Assembly: GCA_009733775.1 (NCBI GenBank)
Contig: WOGZ01000124.1
Span: 28,173 to 92,172, forward strand
Origin: Alectoria sarmentosa
Taxonomy: Eukaryota; Ascomycota; Lecanoromycetes; Lecanorales; Parmeliaceae
Direction: 5' to 3'
DNA: 64,000 nt
The stretch's first letter is position 1; each line of letters starts with the position of its first letter. Position numbers and translations under genes: made by a program. A model generated the notes under the pieces. The model ran no database searches. It was not told the origin of the DNA and saw nothing but the letters and a program-made list of their open reading frames with translations. Below, piece after piece: positions 22,793 to 32,976 of the stretch.

Positions 22793-23307
22793 TCACTCAA
22801 CCCCCTCATACATAACCCCCTTCCACGACCCCACCCCGCCATTCTCACTCTGCTTCGCGCAAAAGCCATAATTCCCCTCCCCCAAAGTCTGCGGCCACTC
22901 GATGAAGGCAATGCGGTTCGCACACTGCGGGTCCGAGTAGGCCTGCAGCGCGCTCGAGTTGCTGAGGAAGAGGTTGATGCCGATCCAGTCGATGGACGTG
23001 CTCATGGGGAGGCATTGGTAGTTGGGGTAGTTGGGCGGGGCGCCGTAGATTGGGGTTTGGAGACCTAGGACGGAGCTGGGGTTGATGCCGGGGCTGGATG
23101 GGGGAGGGTGGTTCAGTTAGTTATTTTGGGTGGTGGATGGGGCGGAGGAGAGGGGAGGGGTTGGTAGGGGAGGGGGGAAAGAAATTACCATGCATGTGCG
23201 GGGCCGAGGGGGCCGTTGTAGCTGAATTCTCTTTTTGAGTCCATGAGGGTTGGGAGGGCTGATGCGCTGGTGCTGAGCAGGCAGAGAAGAGGGATTGTGA
23301 AATGCAT
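22793..23307 (-). CDS. Small secreted cysteine-containing protein (139 aa)
   Basis: Exon 1 is 23307-23189 and exon 2 is 23093-22793; the intron (23094-23188, gtaatt...atccag) keeps the frame exactly. The N-terminus MHFTIPLLCLLSTSASALP is a clear signal peptide with a likely cleavage after ASA. The mature chain has four cysteines (HAC, YQC, PQC, FC), enough for two disulfides, with aromatic motifs NYPNYQC and IDWIGINLFL. The size, secretion signal and even cysteine number fit the general class of fungal small secreted proteins. I do not recognise a specific family. An effector role is possible but unsupported by anything beyond size and secretion. Confidence 0.7.
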
Positions 23308-23775
23308 TGTAGGTAGTTCTTTTGTATTAAGTTTGGATTTCAATGCGGTAGAGGAACGGCAGATCTAAATGAGGGATGGAGTTGACAAGTTTCGAGGGGA
23401 GAGCGGCCCAAATGTAGGCGAGAACGATGCTCTGTGTTCAAAGCCCGGTCACGACAAAAGATTGGTGGTTCGGGCAAAATAGAGTACAAAGAATCGTTAA
23501 ATAGGTTCTTGAAATGCTGAATGAAAGCCTTCTTGGCTCTGCAGCGACTGAAAGACTACAACAAAGCTTTTGACCCTGTCTTTCTCTCATGTAGCAAGAT
23601 AAATGTGCCTAACCGTTTTTTTGAAGATAGAACAAAGCCTCGAGGACGAAATTAGCCAAAAGAGCAAGACGAAGAATAAGGCGCTAGTTGACAGGAGTGT
23701 CAAATTTCCGCTCCAGTCTCTACTCCATTTCGAAATAGAGATTGTTCCTTTCTGATCGGGGTCTGCGGAACAGGC
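23308..23775. other. Intergenic, nothing recognised
   Basis: Upstream side of the small secreted protein gene. No distinct element was seen. Confidence 0.45.
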
Positions 23776-24432
23776 TCACGAGGTGGTCGGAAACCTGTTC
23801 TTAAGACACTCCCGGACTTTCCCAGCATCGAGCCCTTTTTTTTGTCTTTTCATTCCGCGGAACCACAGGCGAGCAGAGCGAGCTGAAAGTGCCTTCCAGG
23901 GCAAGGTAGTCATTCCGTAAGAGTCGCGGGGATTTTCGCTTTGCGCGTCTTCGTCGAGCAAATTGTTGAATGTGGTACCGAGCTCGTATAAGCTGTAATC
24001 CTTCAGAGCGATTGCCAGTAGAGCCGTGGCTTTCATCCACGTCAATAAAACTTTACGGAATCCGCACTGTGAGAGAAGACGTTGGATGAGGGCCAGTGTT
24101 GCCATTCGTGAGAAGCTCACCCGGCTTCAAAGTAACGCTCACAGTCTTTTCTGTCTTAGAGATGATTGGAGGGGGTCATTCGAGGAAGACAGAGTCGTCG
24201 TAGCCTTGTTTCCCTCTGCCCACAATTGGTACTCATAGGCCTGCGAGCTGAGCTCTGCCGAGGTGTTCCACCTGACAACATGATTGGTCCTGCGCTACTT
24301 TCGTCCTGGAACCAGAGCAGCCCAATCCCCTCATCAAATGCTTCTTGCCCAGTGACTTTCTCATACTTACCCGCTACCGTCCCAGTATATTCCTTGGAAC
24401 TTCTCTGCGGCTGTAATCTTCTTCTTCGCCAT
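23776..24432 (-). pseudogene. Possible decayed gene, family unknown
   Basis: From ATG 24432 a protein-like start (MAKKKITAAEKFQGIYWDGS) runs into TAA at the sequence GGGTAAGT. The next frame continues sensibly (KYEKVTGQEAFDEGIGLLWF) for about 65 codons and then stops. Near the 3' end another frame is open to 23776 (LKDYSLYELGTTFNNLLDED). The GTAAGT could instead be an intron donor, but the acceptors I can find lead to early stops. I therefore read this as a frameshifted relic or a gene with an unusual structure. I recognise no family. Confidence 0.3.
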
Positions 24433-25394
24433 TGCTATCCTTAGCAATAAAGTATACGGAGGGTATCCAGCATCAGAATCGTCGCGGGCTAGAGTCTCGA
24501 AGGCGTGTTGTAGAGTGTGTCGTCTGATCATGGTCTCGAAGACACCGATTGGTGGGTATCATTGTTTTTGCGAGTGACGAGATCTTGCTAGCCATGATGG
24601 CAGTCTCAAAGACAGCTTCTTCGGGTGCGAGTGTGATAAGTCAAAGACAGAGTAAATTGCAACAGTAATAATGATGCCACTTACTACAACAATAAGATCA
24701 ATCCCAGGTTTAGAGACGCCAAGTGCGTGGTGTGAATCATTGTATTCGACTGGATGAACACCTTTTTGATTCACTCAGGCAGGTGCATGTGAAGCTAAGG
24801 CACCTTTCATCATCGCGAAGTAACAATAGCGCTCTTTGCAAATGGTACGACATTTACAGCCCATCCTACATGTCCCTCATCTTTTTCTGATGGGTGTCTT
24901 GTTTTTAATTTTCAAGTCCCTTTGTTCATGCATCCCTTTGTCCATGCACATCAGCTTTGACCATCCATATCAAGTCCAAGACAGACCTTGAAGGGACCGC
25001 CGCATGTAACAAAGGAATAGGGAATAAGGTATCGATATTCCTTGTGGGATTTCTTCCTTTGTCAAAATATGGTTTTCAGCCTCGTCCCTGCTCTATTTGA
25101 GGTGATATGCGCAGAAAAATAAGGGTCCCGAGAAAGTATAATTCAAGCAAACTACACATCACACCAAAATCTCAACACAGCGCACCAGAGTCAAGCATCT
25201 TAAGAGGCCTCGAAAGACTCGGTGGAGCCGGATCAAATAACAGCACCTACCACCCATCTTTTCATTCTCGCAATCTTTGTTAAGGCCGATCGGACTCGTA
25301 ATCGATATATCAGAGTCGACTACCTCAGAGGTTTCGAAAGATGGATTGGATTGGATTACCTGACGTGCCAAATCCTCATCCTCGCTTTTTCACC
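24433..25394. other. Intergenic, nothing recognised
   Basis: About 960 bp between the doubtful minus-strand gene and the F-box gene. No coding or repeat feature was supported; the promoter of the F-box gene must lie at its right end. Confidence 0.45.
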
Positions 25395-26825
25395 ATGCCA
25401 CTACTAACAGACCTCCCAAACGAACTGCTTGGACAGATCATGAGGTACCTCTTGCCTGACGATGTCGACAACTTTTCCAACTCTTGCAAACACTTTCACA
25501 CCCTCTCAGTCAGAATGTTTCCGAGGCACAAAGAGCTTGAAAGAAAATACTCCCAGGTCTCTTGCGGCTTGTATGGAAGCCACAAAGCTTTCAAAAATCT
25601 TTCCCTATTCCGTAAAATTCTCAAAGACTCAGAGATCGTCTGGTACGTCAAGACCATGTGCATCGGGCTCGGCGATTTTCACTATTTCCATAAGGACAAG
25701 GAGAGCTGGGAGGATTGCCATGAACTAGCTGTGGAGTGCAGAGATGGCATCATCGAAACAGTGCAGGCATGTCCGTACCTGGACGATGGAGAACGTGAGC
25801 GTTGGATCCATGGGATAATGTCCTCTGACCAAAACACAACTGTGACTCTTCTTGCATCCATGTTCCCATGCTTGGAGTATATCTGCTTCACAGATAATTA
25901 TGCGAACGAGGAGTTGAACGACGAGCTACATGTCCTGGTCCGAAATATCGACCAAGCACGCCGCCTCGACCCTCGCGGTTCGCACGCTTTCAGCAGGCTC
26001 GAACGCGTCCAAGAACGAGGCCAGGCGGCAGACGAGCTCCAAAATATGCCATCATTCGAGCCACTTTCTCGTCTGCCCTCAATGCGTCGCTATATAGGCA
26101 GATACTTGTACCACGAAGATGGATGGACACCCCCTGAAAAGAAGTCTACCATCACAAGCTTGGAGCTTATCGACTGCATGATACATATCGCAGCTCTACG
26201 AAGTGCTTTGAGCGGCATCGAAAACCTGCGAGACTTCACTTACGAATCCTTTTGGGCATGGGAAGAAGAAAGTATGACATACTGTGTGACCGAGAGAAGG
26301 CGAGATTGGCAGCCTGGAGAGATCATCTTGAGCTTGCTAGAATTTGCTGGCCATTCTCTTGTGAACCTGGATCTGACTCGGAAGAGCAGCAGAGAAGATC
26401 AACGCAGGGAAGAGGCCCGGGGATGTATGAAGAGAGATCCAAATGGAAAGGAAGAAAACAGGGATTACGGAATCAATGGAGTATCCAAGTGGTTTATGGG
26501 CTCTCTCCGAGGCTTCGAGGTGCTTGAGAAAATCCGCGTCCAAAACGAGATGTTCGTCGAAGAAGCTCCAGATGACAAAATAGGCCAAAGGGTGGTGCAT
26601 CGACTAGTAGACTTGTTGCCGGCTTCGATATTGGAGGTCTCATTAGCAAAGCCTCTTTTGAACAAAGAGGACTGGTACCGGCTGATGGATGGGCTACAGG
26701 AGCTCAGGGTGGAGCGGGTTCTAAGATTGGAGAGGGTCATATGCGAAGGGCTCAATCATAAGGGATATATGGACACCGTGTTTGAGGCAGAGGGTCTTGA
26801 ATTGATTCCATCAGAGGCTGACTGA
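25395..26825 (+). CDS. F-box domain protein
   Basis: A single exon. ATG 25395 lies in a good context (caccATGcc) and starts MPLLTDLPNELLGQIMRYLL, so the F-box occupies residues 4-45. An upstream in-frame ATG at 25341 would add 18 residues without obvious merit. The 476-residue protein continues with irregular leucine-rich segments (SRLPSMRRYIGRYL, SLELIDCMIHIAALRSAL, LLEFAGHSLVNLDLT) characteristic of fungal F-box proteins with degenerate LRR-like repeats. By family it would bind Skp1 and present an unknown substrate to an SCF ubiquitin ligase. The frame is intact with no sign of decay. Confidence 0.85.
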   Translation: MPLLTDLPNELLGQIMRYLLPDDVDNFSNSCKHFHTLSVRMFPRHKELERKYSQVSCGLYGSHKAFKNLSLFRKILKDSEIVWYVKTMCIGLGDFHYFHKDKESWEDCHELAVECRDGIIETVQACPYLDDGERERWIHGIMSSDQNTTVTLLASMFPCLEYICFTDNYANEELNDELHVLVRNIDQARRLDPRGSHAFSRLERVQERGQAADELQNMPSFEPLSRLPSMRRYIGRYLYHEDGWTPPEKKSTITSLELIDCMIHIAALRSALSGIENLRDFTYESFWAWEEESMTYCVTERRRDWQPGEIILSLLEFAGHSLVNLDLTRKSSREDQRREEARGCMKRDPNGKEENRDYGINGVSKWFMGSLRGFEVLEKIRVQNEMFVEEAPDDKIGQRVVHRLVDLLPASILEVSLAKPLLNKEDWYRLMDGLQELRVERVLRLERVICEGLNHKGYMDTVFEAEGLELIPSEAD

Positions 26826-27987
26826 CGCAGTGTGATGATAGATCTGATGAGAATCGACAGATTCTGAAGGCTGACGGGCTTTTCACCCAGCCCTTGGACC
26901 TGTTGACGTTACGATGGTGGGGACTCCAATCACAAAGTCCTCGGTCTCTGTGCCGAGGAAGTTGCTTTCATACATACCACGTCCATACAATGAGCCAGCT
27001 ATTTGTTGTAGACACAGCCGCCCACCTCACAGCTTTTCAGAAAACATCCAAACATACCCGACTTGATGGCCGGCTGAGCGCAAGACTCCCGTCGAGAGAA
27101 GATTGATGGACTACATTACCATGATCAACAAAATAGAGGAAGTAATCAGGGTCTCAAATAATATACACTTCAAGAAGTTCACGATGCAGTGCCGGGTACA
27201 GCAGTGGAAGTGACCAGTAGCCCAAGTAATTTTTGATGCATGAATCGAGGATCCCTGAGTAATGCCAAGACAGTAACAACTAGCTATTTCACCACTAGCG
27301 TGCAAAAGGTTGCCGAAAATGCTTGGCTTGCTTGGCAGGCCCGCCCTGTCGGTGACCGAAGAGCGCATTTGAGCAAATACTTTTTAGCCATCATATCAAC
27401 GGCAGCGTAACTTTTCCTCCGACCATGACACTAAAAATGTTCCTGCATTCCTGCTTGCCGCCAGACTCCACACTTCACAGTCCACATAGCACGTGCCAAC
27501 CTCACACTAGGAAGATATATCCGGAAGAGGCCTCGACTATGGTTTTCCTCCAGCGATGGCGGCTCGCTACTGTCCTCACTTCACTACATCTAAGCCTAAC
27601 GGCGCCATTATCTTCGTTCCTTGATATGTTGGCATTGAAATCTAGTCCCAAGTAGGTGTATGAGAGGATTATGACGGTAAGATGGAACGCAATCGGCCAG
27701 TGTATGCAAGGGTGTTACTTTCCACCATTTGATCCATCTCTCGATATCCTCAATGGGCATCGCCATCGCCTCATTGTGGCCGAAGATCTCTGGAGCTGTA
27801 CTAGCTTTTACGAGTCGTAGTATTGAAGGGTCAAAGGCAGGTCCTTTTACTCATAAAGCGCTGTCCCTCCTCAAAAATCTATCTTCACTTCCGTTATATT
27901 CGCACCGCACTTTACTCTATTCCTCGATCACATTTACCAACATCTCAATACCTGTTTCCCCACCTCCATCAATCCAACCACCCAACA
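26826..27987. other. Intergenic, nothing recognised
   Basis: No supported gene or repeat. The last 150 bp are C/T-rich and precede the secreted SnoaL-like gene, as is common in fungal promoters. Confidence 0.45.
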
Positions 27988-28464
27988 ATGCACTTCTCCA
28001 CCATCCTCCCCCTCGCTCTCGCCGCCCTCCCCACCATCCTCGCCCTCCCACCACCGCACGACGACGCCGCCATACCCCAAGCACCATTCTGCCCTCCCAA
28101 ACCCGCCACTCCCAGCCAGCAACATAACATCTTTTTCGACTTCATCAACATGCTCTACGTCCTCGAAGACCCCACGAACGCCTACCTGACCTACGTCTCC
28201 CCGGACTACATCAACCACTCGCCGTACGCGCCGCAAGGGCGCGCCGCTGCCATCGCCTTCCTCCAGTATCTGATCCCGAGCGTGGAGCGCACCATTGTGC
28301 ACGAGACGTTTGAGGGAAATATCGGGTTTGTGCATTTGAATGTTGCGGGGGGGCAGATGGCGGTGGCGGATGTGTTCAGGTTGGATGGGACGTGTGTGGT
28401 GGAGCACTGGGATGTGGATCAGGCGAGGCCGGCTAATGCTACGAACCCACTCTCACTGTTTTAA
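27988..28464 (+). CDS. Secreted SnoaL-like (NTF2-fold) protein
   Basis: A single exon of 158 aa starting at ATG 27988 directly after a CCACCCAACA leader. Residues 1-20 (MHFSTILPLALAALPTILAL) form a signal peptide. The body matches the SnoaL-like polyketide-cyclase fold: FFDFINMLYV, then YVSPDYINHSPYAPQGR, where the Tyr-Ile-x-His-x-Pro motif corresponds to the YxQHNP signature of the COG4922-type family, then GNIGFVHLNV and the closing strand VADVFRLDGTCVVEHWDV. Cytosolic relatives are predicted small-molecule isomerases or cyclases; this one should be extracellular. An N-glycosylation motif (NAT) lies near the C-terminus. The substrate is unknown. Confidence 0.82.
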   Translation: MHFSTILPLALAALPTILALPPPHDDAAIPQAPFCPPKPATPSQQHNIFFDFINMLYVLEDPTNAYLTYVSPDYINHSPYAPQGRAAAIAFLQYLIPSVERTIVHETFEGNIGFVHLNVAGGQMAVADVFRLDGTCVVEHWDVDQARPANATNPLSLF

Positions 28465-31400
28465 GGACGAAGAGTTTCGATGGCTCGCGGATGAGGTAGG
28501 TGGCTTGGAGGGATAATAGATGTAATTGAAAGCTGGCGACTCAGCTGGCGTCCGAGGCGGCAGCGTGGTTGAGGTGCGCAGAAGCTGGGGAAAGATCAAG
28601 CACGTCAATTGAAATCTAGATAGATCCATCTCGCCGGTCGTAGAAGTCAGTGCGAAATATCGAGAAGTTAAAGTTAATTGGTACAAATCGATCAAAATTC
28701 AGGATCCATCTGGAAAAGTCATCGCTGATGAGAAGATTCTTCCTTCTTGAAATCTGGCTGCCGACAAAGCAAAACCAAAAGAACATGATGTCGAAGCGCC
28801 CACATGTGTAAAGAACAGTCGTGCAAGAATTCTCAGATTTAGTAGCTACGTTCGGATCACCCAAACCGAAGAAAGGGAGGGGAGGTCCTCCTTTGGTCAA
28901 CTTGGGAGAGCAGAAAATGTCAATCCCCCTCCTCGTGATCGGGATACAGTAGCACGGATAGAATAGTGGGGTGGATATCGAGCCAAAGGAGCCTTCTTCC
29001 GCCCAGGGAAGAAAGCAGGCACAGTTCCCATCTTCAATCCATTGCGTTTCACCCCGATTTCACGGTCCTATACAACACTAATAGTAACGAAGAGACTCTA
29101 TTCGACGCGGAAGGGCATGTTGGTAACAAGTAGACAGTGCGAAAATAAAAACAAGTTTGCAGAAATATTGGCCGCCGGTATGGACATGGTCCCGGAGAAT
29201 CTCAATTGAAAACATAACCTTTATCGCGCCCCATTTTCCACATCATTTGCGCCGCTTTGCCAGCCAGCGGTGAGCGATGTGCACTAGTCTCCCAAGCCAG
29301 CTCTTCGAATCCTGCTTCCGATGTCATGGATCGCTCTGATATGTCAGAGAGTCACTTTCGTGTGGGTTCAAATGTTGCGGTCGGGTCGTTGTGTCCCTGT
29401 GAAAAAGCAAGGAAGGAAACAGTGGTGTGCTGAGTAGAGCGCTTTGGTGCCCGGCTGGTGCGGTGGGATTTGGAAGATTGGGCGTCAACAGCATAATGCG
29501 GTGCAGAATGGAGAGGGAGAGGAGTGGGAAGATTGTGAGGATTTTGTGGGGCTGAATGTTTCGGAAGGTGCCGATCAATGTAGCGCTGGATTGTGTATGA
29601 GTTTCCCTATGGGTATCAACGCGCGAAGAGGTATCCATCATATCTAGAACTCTCTTTTCTAGCAGAGTTTCTTTCTGGGTGCGACTCTTTGGAATATGAC
29701 ATACCTTTACGTCACCTACAGATACTTCCACAACGATCGTCTAGAAATTCAGAGACAACTCCTTGTACTTACTGATCCGCGGTTTATGTACACAACTCCA
29801 GCATCAGCATTGCCACTAGCGTCACTTTAAGCGAGCTCGAAACTATTATATTTCCCGGCATTTGTTTACACGACATTCAAAGGAGAGTAGATCGAATCCC
29901 TCGATTCGGTGTAGCGCTCCGTTGCGTCGTGGTGACGGCGTCACGAAGGGCAGTTCGGCGGCAATAATTCCGGCAGTGGGAGTGCCAAGTAAATCCCTCC
30001 TGTGAAAGGGGTGGAACGAGCACGAGGGGTAAACGAGTCGAGCAGGCTGTATTTTGAAGTGAAAGGAGTCCCGACCTCGGACTTGGGTGAAGGTTCTGCT
30101 TCGATCCTTGAGGGGTGATCTCGGGCAAGGATATTGACAGAGCGGAGAATTGAATGCTGGTGGCTTTTTCCGGATCTGCTATGTTCAAATGATGGGATGT
30201 CCTCGTATCCGAAGTCTCTGGCAATTGGCCTTCATCTAACATACATCTATCGGATCCTACGAACGTGGTGCCACGCTTCATCATCCTTAGCATATCGATT
30301 ACAGCTCGCTGCCATAGCCGCGGCCCCAACCGCTCCCAGAGAGCCTTGCTCTAGAAGTCGTCACAGCACAGTTCCATAATGGCGGTGCTTGCGCTGCTAA
30401 TATATATGGATCCAAAGCTTTAGCGATTCCACAGATCAAGTCGCTGCAGCTCTTGACGCAACCCAGCGTGGGCAATCCTCTAGCAAAGGCGATTGGAGAA
30501 AGATTCTTCCATGGAAAACAGTCGGGTCAATTCCAACGGCGGGGATATAAATAATGCCCCAACGAGACACTTCTGCGTTGACAGGGTCATGAATCATGCT
30601 GGTGAGAGAAGGTGGTCCGTATCGGCATTATTGCGGACAACGCATCCGGTTTTCCGGCTGTGGATGTGAGGAGACCGAGAGGGAAGGCCGGACGGTACCA
30701 ACCATCTCGGGCGTTCGATGCTTGAAGTGGGAGGTAACGAGCTTTGAAGATATCGGCAGCAATTGAGAGATGAAACTGAGATTATCGCTCGCATACTCGA
30801 AGGCACACATCACACACAAATGAGGGCATACAAGTGACGTAGGTAGTGATTGGGCTGCCCCAACGCCAGGGCTAGCAAGCGAATTGAGGCCTGAATAGGT
30901 ATGTATAGAACTCCTTCATGACACGTGTCTCCTGCTATGACCGCTTTTCGAGCAGATTCCATGAGGGGGCCATGGCCACTAAACCATGACCTATTCGACT
31001 CGCTAACCCACAGTCCCATTGTAGTGATGAGACCATTGCCCACTGTCCACGGGGTACATGTGCAGATCACGCTTGAACCATCTCACCAGCGATGTCCAAG
31101 AGAGTGTGAATTCAAGACTGAAAAGAAAGTACCGAGAAAAACAATCGCACGCATTTTCGTCATACGATAAATCGATGCTGCAAGATTTGGGAAGTCCCAA
31201 TCAAGCCATTCAAAAAATCCAAGCAAACAACTCCCAATTATCGTTGGACCCTATCACAACGGGCACTTCTTCTCCCCCAAGATCCGCATTCCCGTCATGC
31301 CTTTTCGACGATATAAGAACATGTTCCCTACCCTCGCGTCTACCTATTCCCCACATTGCTGAGCCCAGAGCCCGATCTGGCCGTGCTATCGTTTCCCTCT

Positions 31401-31467
31401 ACTCAACAGACTCCAATCTCCCCTCCAAGCTCCAAGACATCACGCGGCAAGAGTGCCACGGTCCATC
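28465..31467. other. Three-kilobase gene desert
   Basis: I find no frame with protein character. The open frames at 29324-29731 (minus) and 29877-30329 (minus) have random-looking composition and no splice support. No repeats of note were seen by eye. Confidence 0.5.
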
Positions 31468-32460
31468 ATGGAGAAGAAGAACCACGCCAACACAGCCAAA
31501 ATTCCCCATCCACCGCGGCCGGCGCTGTCACCTAGGGGGCCCCGACCTCCAGCATCAAGCTTCAAATCACTAACACCGGAGGAAGTCCAGACGGGGATCG
31601 AAACCTTCACCACGCAATTCCAAAGCTCGCAGCGCTATGAATCCCTAACATCTTTCCTCGAGCAAGGGCAGAAGACCAGAATCACGCAATGCATCTGTCT
31701 CGGTCTGGGCCACTTCATGAGCATTGACAAAAAAACCAAAAAAGAAAGGAAATTCAACGGCGGCTTCAACAATTCCCTCCACCGACTCGCCATGCTGTCG
31801 CTGCTTCTCGCCCGTTTAGCAAAAGGAACCGAGATCCGAGTCTACATCCACGACCCACGCTTCACGAAACAAGAACGAGAATACCTGCAATCACGCGGCT
31901 ACATTGTCCCGCAAGCCGACTCCGTTTTTCCAACAATGTCAACGAGCACCTTCCTTTTCGCGCCGTACGCGCCCGGCGCACCCATATCCAAAGCTCTCGG
32001 AAAAAACTTCCCAGCTCTGTACGTCGGTACGGAACCACCGGGAGGCATCATCGTCGAGGGTGTCGTCGATATGCGTCCTCTAGAGCGGTTCGAGCGCGTT
32101 TCATTCGAGACGGAGCGATTGCCGCTCTTTTGCCTCGGCGGCCACCGCGGTCGGGAATCCTGGGGGAATGCAGTTGTTCGTTGGCTGAGTCCTGGATATG
32201 GAGAGGCAAAGGCGGCGGATCAACTGGAGGAGGAGGAGGAGGAGGAGGAGGAGGAGGAGGATGGAAAGAGAGGGTCTCATGACGCAGGTGCATCTGGTGT
32301 TGGAAAGAGGGGCAAGGGTGGTGGTGGTGGTGGACTGGGGGATAAGGATGGTAAGACGGATAATCAGGGCACGCTGGCGTCTAGTGCTGGGGCCAAGGGA
32401 AAGGGGAAGGAGATCGCGATCGACTGGTGGACTTACGAACCGCCAAAAGACGGACAATAG
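31468..32460 (+). CDS. SRR1-like domain protein
   Basis: A single exon of 330 aa from ATG 31468. Residues 60-190 carry the SRR1-like signature: ITQCICLGLGHF, then HRLAMLSLLLARLAK, VYIHDPRFTKQEREYLQSRG and TFLFAPYAP. The Arabidopsis founder SENSITIVITY TO RED LIGHT REDUCED 1 is linked to clock and light signalling, and yeast Ber1 belongs to the same family; the biochemical activity is not settled. The tail after residue 240 is low-complexity: an 11-13 residue glutamate run encoded by GAG/GAA triplets (32227-32262), then Gly/Lys-rich sequence, ending WWTYEPPKDGQ. The upstream in-frame GTG codons do not suggest a longer protein. Confidence 0.85.
   Translation: MEKKNHANTAKIPHPPRPALSPRGPRPPASSFKSLTPEEVQTGIETFTTQFQSSQRYESLTSFLEQGQKTRITQCICLGLGHFMSIDKKTKKERKFNGGFNNSLHRLAMLSLLLARLAKGTEIRVYIHDPRFTKQEREYLQSRGYIVPQADSVFPTMSTSTFLFAPYAPGAPISKALGKNFPALYVGTEPPGGIIVEGVVDMRPLERFERVSFETERLPLFCLGGHRGRESWGNAVVRWLSPGYGEAKAADQLEEEEEEEEEEEDGKRGSHDAGASGVGKRGKGGGGGGLGDKDGKTDNQGTLASSAGAKGKGKEIAIDWWTYEPPKDGQ
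32227..32262 (+). repeat. (GAG)n trinucleotide run in coding sequence
   Basis: Near-perfect GAG triplets encode the polyglutamate stretch of the SRR1-like protein. This is a likely length-polymorphic site; in-frame changes would alter only the tail. Confidence 0.85.
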
Positions 32461-32976
32461 GAATCGCAGTAAAGAAACTCATTATTTGATACTCCCTCCC
32501 CTTTGATGCGATCGGCTTCAAGATATCGCACAAAAATCCTCGCCCAATCAAAGCTCACCAAAACAGATGATCCCGCCAACCTGCCCTTTCCATAACGGTC
32601 AAAGTCCTCTTTACTCCTATCCAACGCTTCCTGCGCGCTTCCAAGCTCACCTTCATCGCAACCAGCATCCAGACCTCCGCTCCGGATACATTGAAAGTAT
32701 TCCTCCACAACGTCTCTGACGACCCACTCATCGCACCTTACGGTCGACCGAAGCTCCACATCGTCCCTCTGACGAACACGCCAACTCCTTCACGATGCTG
32801 AGTGGCTCACCTTGCTACCCGGCTGAGACGTCGTGGGTTGAGCGGTAGGCGCTGCCCCAGATCAGTCTGACGAGAAAGGGTCGCAGAGTTGTCAGAGCAA
32901 GCAACTTGATACCGCAACCGCGGGCCAGGTCGCCGTCCGTTTGAGCGCTTCGGGAAGCGCGGGGACTATACTTAAA
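32461..32976. other. Intergenic with one doubtful minus-strand frame
   Basis: A minus-strand frame at 32433-32759 (for example SFDWARIFVRYLEADRIKGE) has some protein character but begins without ATG and overlaps the SRR1-like stop codon. It may be a relic; I could not assemble a gene. Confidence 0.35.

Noticed and set aside
29324..30329. Two minus-strand frames of 135 and 150 codons in the 28.5-31.5 kb desert
   Set aside because: Composition looks random, there is no splice support and no motif was recognised.
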